From Bacilli bacterium (lineage in GTDB: Bacteria; Bacillota_I; Bacilli_A; ML615J-28; CAG-698), in contig JAQUUM010000062.1 of NCBI GenBank assembly GCA_028693885.1, positions 1-6,857 on the forward strand: a DNA stretch of 6,857 nucleotides, given 5' to 3'. A program made the translations under genes and the position numbers. Positions 1-5,388 of the stretch are shown here, piece by piece; within the stretch, counting starts at the first letter, position 1, and each line of letters starts with the position of its first letter. Under the pieces are notes generated by a model that saw nothing but the letters and a program-made list of their open reading frames with translations, had not been told where the DNA came from and searched no databases.

Positions 1-216
1 ATTAGGGATGAATTGACTGAAGAAGAACAAAATATTTTTAAAAGAGGTAGAAATTTTAAATACCAAAGTCATAGAAAAAATATTGATCAAACTGAATATT
101 TAAATAGTTCTGGATTTGAGGCTATAATTGGATATTTATATTTAAAAGAAGAAAAGGATAGATTAGAATATTTACTTAAAAGGGCTATTTTAATTATTGA
201 GGAAAAAAATGAGTGA
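1..216 (+). CDS. mrnC: Mini-ribonuclease III, C-terminal part (5' truncated by window)
   Basis: Mini-III is a small RNase III-like nuclease without a dsRNA-binding domain that matures the ends of 23S rRNA in Gram-positive bacteria. The reading frame is open from base 1, so the first in-frame TTG (13) is internal and not a start. The 71 visible residues hold the family's RGRN motif (fragment residues 16-19) and the FEAIIGYLYL segment (39-48). That segment carries the second catalytic glutamate (fragment residue 40) and the conserved Gly/Tyr. The first acidic motif lies upstream of the window. The protein ends soon after this helix with no dsRBD, as expected for Mini-III and not for full RNase III. 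The TGA stop lies inside the start region of rlmB (8-bp overlap), so the two are translationally linked. The mrnC-rlmB pair is a standard Bacillota arrangement, with cysS expected upstream. Confidence 0.9.
   Translation: MRDELTEEEQNIFKRGRNFKYQSHRKNIDQTEYLNSSGFEAIIGYLYLKEEKDRLEYLLKRAILIIEEKNE
199..202 (+). promoter_or_regulatory. Shine-Dalgarno of rlmB
   Basis: GAGG, 6 nt before the ATG at 209, lies within the last codons of mrnC. It selects ATG 209 over the in-frame TTG at 197, which would place the start upstream of this site. Confidence 0.65.
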
Positions 217-922
217 GATAATTTATGGTAGGAATACAGTTTTAGAGGCGTTAAAAGCTGATAGAGTCATTAAGGTTTTTCTATTGAAAGATTTTTATGT
301 AGTTGAAATATTAGATTTAATAAAACAAAATAAGGTGAAAGTTGAATATGTTGATAAGGAGTTTTTTAAAAAATATAAAGATGTTAATCATCAAAGTATA
401 ATTGCTGAAATAAAACCTTATCAATATTATGATTTAGATCAAGAGCTAAATAAAATAAATGATAACGAAGTATGGGTAATGCTTGATGAAATTAATGATC
501 CTCAGAATTTTGGAGCTATCATAAGAACCTGTGAAGCTCTAGGGGTAAAACATTTGATTGTAGGTAAAAACAGGTGCGTAAAATTAAATAGCACCGTGGC
601 TAAGGTTTCTACTGGAGCAATTGAATATGTAAAAGTGATAGAGGTTGTTAATTTAACTGCAGCAATTAAAAAGATGCAAGAAAATGGTTTTTGGGTGTAT
701 GCAGCTGAAAATAAAGAAGAAAGTGTTGACTTTCAATCAGTTAAATACGAAGGAAAAATTCTTTTGGTAATTGGGTCGGAAGGAAAAGGGATTTCTCCTC
801 TTGTATTAAAGAACTGTGATTTTTTAGTCAAGATACCTTTGATTGGAAATACCACATCTTTAAACGCTTCGGTGTCGTTTGGAATTTTAGCTTATGAAAT
901 AACAAAAAATATCAGGAGGTAA
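209..922 (+). CDS. rlmB: 23S rRNA (guanosine-2'-O-)-methyltransferase RlmB / TrmH-family SPOUT enzyme
   Basis: This is a SAM-dependent 2'-O-ribose methyltransferase of the SpoU/TrmH family; RlmB modifies a guanosine in 23S rRNA domain V (G2251 in E. coli). The 237 residues fit the family (about 240-250). Residues 1-75 form the small N-terminal substrate-binding domain, beginning with the typical IYGRNTVLEAL. Residues 88-237 form the knotted SPOUT domain with all three motifs: DPQNFGAIIRT (97-107, with N100 and R106), GSEGKGIS (189-196, E191) and IPLIGNTTSLNASVSFG (209-225, S217/N219). Motif 3 reads LNASVSFG where LNVSVAxG is more usual, a mild divergence. The start is ATG 209, placed by a GAGG site; a TTG at 197 is the alternative. 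The gene overlaps mrnC by 8 bp and is followed after 2 nt by the sigma gene. In Bacillus, yacP would sit between them. The exact target nucleotide cannot be proved from sequence. Confidence 0.92.
   Translation: MSEIIYGRNTVLEALKADRVIKVFLLKDFYVVEILDLIKQNKVKVEYVDKEFFKKYKDVNHQSIIAEIKPYQYYDLDQELNKINDNEVWVMLDEINDPQNFGAIIRTCEALGVKHLIVGKNRCVKLNSTVAKVSTGAIEYVKVIEVVNLTAAIKKMQENGFWVYAAENKEESVDFQSVKYEGKILLVIGSEGKGISPLVLKNCDFLVKIPLIGNTTSLNASVSFGILAYEITKNIRR
914..919 (+). promoter_or_regulatory. Strong Shine-Dalgarno for the TTG-started sigma gene
   Basis: AGGAGG lies in the last codons of rlmB, 5 nt before TTG 925. The near-perfect site supports the non-ATG start. Confidence 0.8.
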
Positions 923-924
923 AT

Positions 925-1455
925 TTGAAAAAATATAACGATTTTGAATTGTTATATTTGATTGCCGACAATAATGAACATGCATTGGAAATAATGTTCG
1001 AAAAATACACAAATTTGATTAAGAAAAGAATTGAACTTTTTAAAATACAGAGTAGATTAGTTGATGATTTCATTCAAGAAGGATTATTGGTCTTAAATAA
1101 AGCGATTAATAAATATGATGAAAATTATAAAAAGACTTTTACAAGATATTTTGATGAATTATTGCAATGGCGTTTTATGGAAATATTAAGAAAAGAGAAA
1201 GAATATTTCTATAATGTTAGTTTAGTTGAAGATTTATACTATCTTGCTGATGAAACAAAATTCTTTGATGAAGAAGTAAAAAATAGTGTAAATATAGACG
1301 ATGTATATTTTAGTGATTTTGAGATGCTAGTCTATGAATACAAATTTTTGAAATACAAAAAAACAAAAGATATAATGGAATTAACAAATGCTTCTAAAAA
1401 AAGCATTTATAATGCTACAGTTAGAATTAGAGAAAAGCTTAAGGTAATAAAATAA
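925..1455 (+). CDS. SigH-like RNA polymerase sigma-70 family factor
   Basis: This is a 176-aa alternative sigma factor with two domains. Residues 19-63 match sigma region 2.1-2.2 (ALEIMFEKYTNLIKK, then DDFIQEGLLVLNKAINKYD; the D-IQEG-L-L-KAI pattern is the core-polymerase-binding helix). Residues 64-92 cover regions 2.3-2.4, which melt and read the -10 element. Residues 129-173 match region 4, ending in a helix-turn-helix (TKDIMELTNASKKSIYNATVRIREKL) for the -35 element. Region 1.1 and region 3 are lacking, as in small alternative sigmas. Its place between rlmB and rpmG-secE-nusG is that of sigH in Bacillus and Staphylococcus, so orthology to SigH is inferred from both position and domain layout. 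The sequence between the domains (93-128) is acidic and divergent. The start is TTG 925 behind AGGAGG. Targets are unknown: SigH homologues serve sporulation or competence in relatives, but nothing here shows which. An ECF-type factor is the alternative call. Confidence 0.78.
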   Translation: MKKYNDFELLYLIADNNEHALEIMFEKYTNLIKKRIELFKIQSRLVDDFIQEGLLVLNKAINKYDENYKKTFTRYFDELLQWRFMEILRKEKEYFYNVSLVEDLYYLADETKFFDEEVKNSVNIDDVYFSDFEMLVYEYKFLKYKKTKDIMELTNASKKSIYNATVRIREKLKVIK

Positions 1456-1467
1456 AGTATCTTATCG

Positions 1468-1496
1468 TTGACATTACTCGTATATTTTGGTAAAAT
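1468..1496 (+). promoter_or_regulatory. Sigma-A-type promoter upstream of rpmG-secE-nusG
   Basis: A consensus -35 TTGACA (1468-1473), a 17-nt spacer and -10 TAAAAT (1491-1496) are present, with an extended -10 TG at 1488-1489. Transcription should start near 1503, giving a leader of about 20 nt before ATG 1523. No terminator is visible between the sigma gene and this point, so read-through from upstream is also likely. Confidence 0.85.
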
Positions 1497-1522
1497 ATTT
1501 AGTGTGCTTGAAGGTGGATATA

Positions 1523-1669
1523 ATGAAACGAAAAATTATTTTAATTTGTGAGGAATGTCTATCTCGCAATTATACAGTTAGTCGTAAAGAAAACTTACCT
1601 GATAGAATGGTGATTAAAAAATTTTGTAAAACATGCAATAAACATACATTGCATAAAGAATCCAAATAA
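1523..1669 (+). CDS. rpmG: 50S ribosomal protein L33 (zinc-binding type)
   Basis: L33 is a small protein of the large ribosomal subunit. The 48 residues match the usual 48-50. Two CxxC pairs, CEEC (9-12) and CKTC (35-38), make a zinc ribbon, so this is the zinc-containing form, not the cysteine-free paralogue found in some Bacillota. Conserved family features include RNYT (15-18) and the end HTLHKESK. The start at ATG 1523 has an AAGGTGG site (1511-1517) 5 nt upstream. The frame is open further upstream, but that extension would run into the promoter and add residues unlike L33. The gene is first after the 1468-1496 promoter and is followed by secE, the standard rpmG-secE-nusG order. Confidence 0.95.
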   Translation: MKRKIILICEECLSRNYTVSRKENLPDRMVIKKFCKTCNKHTLHKESK

Positions 1670-1683
1670 TAGGAGTGTATAAA

Positions 1684-2136
1684 ATGGCTGTCGAAAAAAA
1701 AGAAAATAAGGAAAATAAAATTTTAACTATTCTTACTAAAGAATACAAGTATGAAGGATTAATACTTTTAGTATTATCTTTAATAGCGATAGTATTAGGA
1801 GTTTTGATTATTGTTGGTGAAAACACAGGTACTAGTGGCTTAGTTATTAAGGATGATGTATTTTTAATAGGTGATTATCCAAAAGTATTTGCTTGGATTT
1901 TAATTATTTTAGGAGCAGTATCTTTATTGTTAGCGGTTTGGCCTTTTTACAAACCTTCTATTGGAGAAATTAGAAAAATATCTTGGCCTTCAAAAGGAGT
2001 TTTGCTTAAAAATAGTGTAACAGTTTTATTATTTTCATTAGCTATGTCACTTTTCTTCTTATTAGTTGATTTAGGTTTAACTCAGGTTGTTGAATTTTTT
2101 AAATGGTTAGCTTCTAAAATGGGGATTCCTGTATGA
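1684..2136 (+). CDS. secE: Protein translocase subunit SecE, long form with three predicted membrane spans
   Basis: SecE is the clamp subunit of the SecYEG protein-export channel in the cytoplasmic membrane. The conserved core is at the C-terminal end: the amphipathic cytoplasmic helix IGEIRKISWPSKG (93-105; the E-KI-WP signature) followed by the essential membrane span (about 110-132). Unlike the roughly 60-residue single-span SecE of Bacillus, this 150-aa protein has two extra hydrophobic segments (about 25-45 and 67-88), joined by a polar loop. This gives an E. coli-like three-span layout with both the N-terminus and the WPS helix inside. The first 20 residues are charged and Lys/Glu-rich. 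The start is ATG 1684, with AGGAG at 1671-1675; a GTG at 1675 overlaps that site and is rejected. The gene overlaps nusG by 4 bp (ATGA), indicating coupled translation. Confidence 0.92.
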   Translation: MAVEKKENKENKILTILTKEYKYEGLILLVLSLIAIVLGVLIIVGENTGTSGLVIKDDVFLIGDYPKVFAWILIILGAVSLLLAVWPFYKPSIGEIRKISWPSKGVLLKNSVTVLLFSLAMSLFFLLVDLGLTQVVEFFKWLASKMGIPV

Positions 2137-2681
2137 GTAGTCCTAACATAGGTAGATCATGGTATGTAGTTCAATCATATTCTGGATGTGAAAATGCTGT
2201 AAAAGCAAATATTGAAAGAAGAGTTGAATCAATGAATATGAATGAGTTCATATTTAATGTTTTAGTACCAGAAGAAAAAAAACTAGAAAAAAAGAAAAAT
2301 GGTGAGTATAAAGAAATTATAACTAAACCTTTCCCTGGCTATGTTTTTATAGACATGATTGTAACTGATGAGACTTGGTTTATGATTAGAAATACTCCTA
2401 TGGTAACTGGATTTTTAGGTTCTTCAGGAAAAGGAACAAAGCCTGTACCACTATCTCAAGAAGAAATTGATCCGATTTTAAAGATGTGTGGAGTAACAAA
2501 AGAAAAGAAAATTGACCTTAATGTTGGTGATAGCGTCCAAATTACTTCTGGGCCATTTCAAAATCAAGTTGGGCGTGTTGAAGAAATCGATGAAGACAAA
2601 GAACTTATTAAAATATTAATTGATGTTTTCGGTAGATTGACACCGACTGAAGTTGGATTTGATTCTATAAAAAAAGTTTAA
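2133..2681 (+). CDS. nusG: Transcription termination/antitermination factor NusG
   Basis: NusG binds elongating RNA polymerase and affects pausing, termination and coupling to ribosomes. The 182 residues are the normal bacterial length. The NGN domain spans about 9-115: WYVVQSYSGCENAVK (10-24), the KPFPGYVFI core (65-73) that contacts polymerase, and TPMVTGFLG (88-96). The KOW domain spans about 128-182, with VGDSVQITSGPFQNQVGRV (131-149) and a FGRLTPTEV strand (166-174) typical of the family. No large insertion is seen in the NGN domain. The start ATG 2133 overlaps the secE stop, with only a weak GGGG site (2121-2124), so initiation probably depends on ribosomes finishing secE. It is the last gene of the block: a terminator follows within 10 nt, whereas in most Bacillota rplK-rplA would come next. 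Confidence 0.96.
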   Translation: MSSPNIGRSWYVVQSYSGCENAVKANIERRVESMNMNEFIFNVLVPEEKKLEKKKNGEYKEIITKPFPGYVFIDMIVTDETWFMIRNTPMVTGFLGSSGKGTKPVPLSQEEIDPILKMCGVTKEKKIDLNVGDSVQITSGPFQNQVGRVEEIDEDKELIKILIDVFGRLTPTEVGFDSIKKV

Positions 2682-2687
2682 AATGTT

Positions 2688-2718
2688 AAACTCTCTTTCA
2701 AAGAGAGTTTTATATTTT
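2688..2718 (+). terminator. Rho-independent terminator after nusG
   Basis: A perfect 23-nt palindrome (2688-2710) has arms AAACTCTCTTT and AAAGAGAGTTT around a single central C. In practice this is a stem of about 9 bp with a small loop. The T-rich tail continues to 2718 (TTT then TATATTTT). It lies 6 nt after the nusG stop and separates the block from the lipoprotein gene. Confidence 0.9.
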
Positions 2719-2757
2719 ACCAAAGATTAAAATTAACTGAAATTCAAATAAAAAAAC

Positions 2758-2786
2758 TTTAGATTTGTATATACTTATGCTATAAT
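2758..2786 (+). promoter_or_regulatory. Extended -10 promoter of the BIG2 lipoprotein gene
   Basis: The -10 is a perfect TATAAT (2781-2786) with TG at 2778-2779. The -35 TTTAGA (2758-2763) matches consensus at 4 of 6 positions with a 17-nt spacer. An A7 run (2750-2756) just upstream could act as an UP-like element. The predicted start near 2793 gives a leader of about 25 nt. Confidence 0.8.
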
Positions 2787-2804
2787 GAAATCGTAATAAA
2801 AATG

Positions 2805-2810
2805 AAGAGG
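2805..2810 (+). promoter_or_regulatory. Shine-Dalgarno of the lipoprotein gene
   Basis: AAGAGG lies 6 nt before ATG 2817. It falls downstream of the other candidate ATG (2802), so it decides for 2817. Confidence 0.75.
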
Positions 2811-2816
2811 TATAAT

Positions 2817-4436
2817 ATGAAAAGATCTATACTACTAGTATTAATACTTATGGTTATATTTGGGATAACTGGTTGTGGTAAAAGTGAAACTAGTTTGCGT
2901 ATAACTAATGCACCAAGCTCAGACTTATTGGTAGGGGGGACAATAACTTTAGGAGTTAGTGGAGTTAGCAGTCAAAGAAATATTTCTTGGGAATCAATGA
3001 ATTCTCAGATAGCTACTGTTAGTCCTCAAGGTCAAGTTTTAGGAATAGCTCCTGGAACTGTAATAATTAAGGCTACTGATGTACTTTCTCAAGCTGAAGA
3101 TAGCATTACTTTAACTATTGTTTCTAACACTTTGGAGAGTATTACGATTAAGAATGCTAGAAGTTTAGAAATGAATAAAACATTACAACTAACTATTCAA
3201 GCTATACCAACAGGGGCTAGTAATGCAGTTGATTGGTTAAGTAGTAACCCTAGTGTTGCTTCAGTTTCTTCAACTGGATTAGTAACAGGAGTTTCAATTG
3301 GTAAAAGTACTATAACAGCAATATCAAAAATTACTCCAACTATTTCAACAACTGTTGAAATATCAGTTACTACGCCGGCAGCAGATGGCGGAGTTAATGT
3401 AACAATATTTGGCTCTGAAACAATGACTGTTGGGGAAACTCAAAATTTACAATTTGTTTTACAACCTGCAGGGACAATTGGCGGAGTTAAATGGAGCACA
3501 AGCAATCCTAGTGTTGCAACTGTTAATCAAACAACTGGAGCACTTTTAGGTGTTTCTCCGGGTGTTGCTAATATTATGGCAACTTATAACACAACAGATG
3601 AAGTTAAACCTTTTGATGTTATAACTGTTACTGTTTCTGTAGCAGGAGCTTCAGGAATATCAATTAGCATAGTGGGGCCTACTACTATGGTAGTGGGAGG
3701 TCAAAGTACATTAGTTGCAAGTGTTTCTAGTGGTGGGGTTAGTTGGTCAAGCAGCAATAGTGCAGTTGCTAGCATTAATAGTAATGGTATAGTTACAGCT
3801 CTATCGGCTGGATCGGTATTAATTACAGCTACTTCAACTCAAGATACTAGTGTTAAAAAAACTCATAATATAGTTGTCAGTGGAAACACAGTTGCACCAA
3901 CTGCTATATCTCTTAGTGGTGGGAGTAGTTTAGAAGTATATCAAACATTAAATTTAGTACCTACATTTACTCCGAGCAATGCTTCAACTTCGGTTACTTG
4001 GTCAAGCAGCAATAATGCAATTGCAACAGTAAATAGTAGTGGTAGAGTTTCGGCGGTTAGCGTAGGTAGTGTTATTATTACTGCAACATCAACTCTAAAT
4101 ACAAATGTTAAAGGTCAAATAACTATTACAGTTTCGCCTTCAACTGGTAGTACTCCTGAGTCGATTGTGATAAATGGAGCTGATAAAGTAGGAATAAACC
4201 AAACAGTAACTTGGACCATAGTTACTGATCCAATTAGTGCTAATCAAGGAGTTGTTTGGGGAAGTGATACTCCAGAAGTAGCGAGTGTTAATAATGGTGT
4301 GATTACGGGCCATACAAAAGGTTCTGTTAGAATATATTGTTATTCAATATTAGATAATAATGTTCTAAATGCTATGATTATAGATGTTTATGATGTTGAT
4401 AGTAATGGTAATCTAATAATAGATAATAGCAATTAA
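2817..4436 (+). CDS. Surface lipoprotein with six tandem BIG2 (bacterial Ig-like group 2) domains
   Basis: The 539-aa product starts with a lipoprotein signal peptide: MKR, a hydrophobic core (4-16) and the lipobox ITGC, so Cys20 would be lipidated and the mature protein held on the outer face of the membrane. The rest is almost wholly six Ig-like repeats at about 26-102, 106-185, 193-275, 281-355, 362-440 and 447-525. Each has the BIG2 signature W-x-S-x(n)-VA-V-x-x-G-V-x-G-x-x-x-G-x-x-I-x-A. The marker Trp lies at 58, 140, 226, 310, 395 and 481, a period of 82-86. BIG2 domains are common in surface and adhesion proteins; the ligand cannot be inferred. No enzyme domain, LPxTG sorting motif or C-terminal span is present. 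The C-terminal tail (526-536) resembles a Ca-binding loop. Composition is Ser/Thr/Val-rich, unlike neighbouring genes. It stands alone between its own promoter and terminator. ATG 2802 is the alternative start. Confidence 0.88.
   Translation: MKRSILLVLILMVIFGITGCGKSETSLRITNAPSSDLLVGGTITLGVSGVSSQRNISWESMNSQIATVSPQGQVLGIAPGTVIIKATDVLSQAEDSITLTIVSNTLESITIKNARSLEMNKTLQLTIQAIPTGASNAVDWLSSNPSVASVSSTGLVTGVSIGKSTITAISKITPTISTTVEISVTTPAADGGVNVTIFGSETMTVGETQNLQFVLQPAGTIGGVKWSTSNPSVATVNQTTGALLGVSPGVANIMATYNTTDEVKPFDVITVTVSVAGASGISISIVGPTTMVVGGQSTLVASVSSGGVSWSSSNSAVASINSNGIVTALSAGSVLITATSTQDTSVKKTHNIVVSGNTVAPTAISLSGGSSLEVYQTLNLVPTFTPSNASTSVTWSSSNNAIATVNSSGRVSAVSVGSVIITATSTLNTNVKGQITITVSPSTGSTPESIVINGADKVGINQTVTWTIVTDPISANQGVVWGSDTPEVASVNNGVITGHTKGSVRIYCYSILDNNVLNAMIIDVYDVDSNGNLIIDNSN
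2892..4391 (+). repeat. Six in-frame BIG2-domain coding repeats
   Basis: Six units of about 250 nt encode the Ig-like domains. Most have diverged at DNA level and are recognised by protein pattern. Units 4 (3657-3881) and 5 (3900-4136) are the closest pair, sharing an identical 17-mer, TTGGTCAAGCAGCAATA, at 3743 and 3998. These copies are exactly 255 nt (85 codons) apart. Confidence 0.85.
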
Positions 4437-4438
4437 AA

Positions 4439-4464
4439 TAAAACCCTTCGAAAGAAGGGTTTTA
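4439..4464 (+). terminator. Rho-independent terminator after the lipoprotein gene
   Basis: A stem of AAAACCCTTC and GAAGGGTTTT (plus an outer T-A pair) closes on a GAAA loop (4450-4453), a stable GNRA tetraloop. The T run is short (TTTT, 4460-4463, part of the stem) and is followed by AT-rich sequence. The minus strand also has a T-rich tail (ATTTTAATT), so it may work both ways, although no minus-strand gene is present. Confidence 0.85.
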
Positions 4465-4478
4465 AAATAATATAACAG

Positions 4479-4507
4479 TTGAAAAAAAAACGAAATTGTG
4501 TTAAAAT
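4479..4507 (+). promoter_or_regulatory. Promoter of the membrane protein-leuS unit, with A9 run in the spacer
   Basis: The -35 TTGAAA (4479-4484), a 17-nt spacer and -10 TAAAAT (4502-4507) are present, with an extended -10 TG (4499-4500). Nine consecutive A (4482-4490) overlap the -35 and enter the spacer. Transcription is predicted to start near 4514, about 17 nt before ATG 4531. Confidence 0.8.
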
Positions 4508-4520
4508 AATTATGTTTTAT

Positions 4521-4524
4521 GGAG
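4521..4524 (+). promoter_or_regulatory. Shine-Dalgarno deciding the start of the membrane protein gene
   Basis: GGAG lies 6 nt before ATG 4531. It overlaps the alternative ATG at 4519, which would have almost no leader after the predicted transcription start. Both points favour 4531. Confidence 0.65.
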
Positions 4525-4530
4525 AAAAAT

Positions 4531-5373
4531 ATGGGGATAATAAAAAGAATAGCTAGTGGACTTAGTTCTCCAAGAGAACTAATCAGCTATATTAACGACA
4601 AAATTTATATATCTATTATCTACGTTTTTATACTATTGTTAGTTGCAGCAATTCCTATAACTTTAACGACAAGTTTTAGTCCTGCGTTGACTTCAACAGA
4701 AAAGATTCAGATAATAAAAAATTTTAATGGCGATCCTGCTATTCCTTTTAAAATAGTGAATGGGAGATTGGTGCATCGGTTTGGACTTGATGATGTTTTT
4801 GAATACGAAGCAACAAGCACTTTTAGAATAGTTATAAGTCAAAGTACTAGTATTGAGTTATCTAACATTAGAAGTGCTGATTACTTGGTTTTATCTCCGG
4901 ATAAAGCATATTTATACACTAGTGGAGTGCCTTTAAAATTTGAATTATTTGCATATAGCGATTATCCTGGACTAGCAAATATAGATTTTTCAAATGCTAC
5001 AACTGGAGAAAATGCTTTTTGGGATGAAGTTTTTGAGGTTTATCGACTGGAGTATAATCAATTTCGTCCTTATTCTTTAGTTATGAATCTTGTGTTAGTT
5101 GTCTTTGATACTTTGCTTATGCTTTTAGGATTCTCAGTATTGATGACACTTTTTGGAAGAACTGAATTAAATCAAATTTATGGATTTGGTAAAATGTGGA
5201 AATTAACGATTTATGCAATGGCACCTTATATTTTCTTTGATACAATAGGGTTTTTGTTTAATGAAATGTTATTCAGAATAATCGGAATAGTGATTACGGT
5301 CATTTTTGTTATCAGAATGGGAAATCATTTAATTAATCACTATATTAATGATAACAAAAAGAACATATTATAA
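4531..5373 (+). CDS. Membrane protein, DUF1189-like, function unknown
   Basis: A 280-aa integral membrane protein. Hydrophobic segments suggest one N-terminal span (about 27-47), a soluble domain of about 130 residues (48-180) probably outside the cell, then three spans (about 182-208, 224-244, 247-264) and a short charged tail ending NDNKKNIL. The N-terminus SPRELISYINDKIYISIIYVF, the overall layout and the length resemble the DUF1189 family of Bacillota; this assignment rests on pattern memory, not a search. The outside domain has no motif I recognise and no cysteines. No enzyme signature is seen. It is transcribed from 4479-4507 and lies 15 nt before leuS, with the leuS ribosome site beginning inside its stop codon, so the two form one transcription unit. 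The pairing may reflect shared transcription only; no functional link to leucyl-tRNA synthesis is shown. ATG 4519 would add four residues. Confidence 0.6.
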   Translation: MGIIKRIASGLSSPRELISYINDKIYISIIYVFILLLVAAIPITLTTSFSPALTSTEKIQIIKNFNGDPAIPFKIVNGRLVHRFGLDDVFEYEATSTFRIVISQSTSIELSNIRSADYLVLSPDKAYLYTSGVPLKFELFAYSDYPGLANIDFSNATTGENAFWDEVFEVYRLEYNQFRPYSLVMNLVLVVFDTLLMLLGFSVLMTLFGRTELNQIYGFGKMWKLTIYAMAPYIFFDTIGFLFNEMLFRIIGIVITVIFVIRMGNHLINHYINDNKKNIL

Positions 5374-5378
5374 AGGAG
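5372..5378 (+). promoter_or_regulatory. Shine-Dalgarno of leuS overlapping the upstream stop codon
   Basis: AAAGGAG begins inside the TAA of the membrane protein gene and lies 10 nt before TTG 5389. An in-frame TAA at 5371 rules out any start further upstream, and no ATG or GTG is in frame before the conserved leuS sequence. Confidence 0.75.
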
Positions 5379-5388
5379 TGAATTTAAA

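Noticed and set aside
197..208. TTG start for rlmB at 197
   Set aside because: The GAGG site lies inside this extension and is correctly spaced for ATG 209, from which the conserved IYGRN start follows.
1487..1522. Upstream extension of L33 by 12 residues
   Set aside because: It would begin within the promoter spacer, before the predicted transcription start, and the extra residues do not fit L33. ATG 1523 has a good ribosome site.
1614..1826. Open frame of 70 codons on the minus strand
   Set aside because: It lies antisense to the end of rpmG and start of secE, both well supported. Its hydrophobic product is what the complement of AT-rich membrane-protein codons gives, and no ribosome site or promoter was noted for it.
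2682..2801. Possible riboswitch or small RNA between nusG and the lipoprotein gene
   Set aside because: The stretch is accounted for by a terminator and a promoter. The leader after the predicted start is only about 25 nt, with no other hairpin.
2892..4391. Repeats as a CRISPR array or minisatellite
   Set aside because: Units are about 250 nt, in frame and diverged at DNA level, and encode Ig-like domains. There are no short identical direct repeats with unique spacers.
4439..4464. Inverted repeat as a mobile-element end or protein-binding operator
   Set aside because: It sits 2 nt after a stop codon and has a GAAA loop and T run, which fits a terminator. There is no transposase or partner repeat nearby.
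5374..5388. T-box or leader peptide for leuS
   Set aside because: The gap is too short and holds only the ribosome site.
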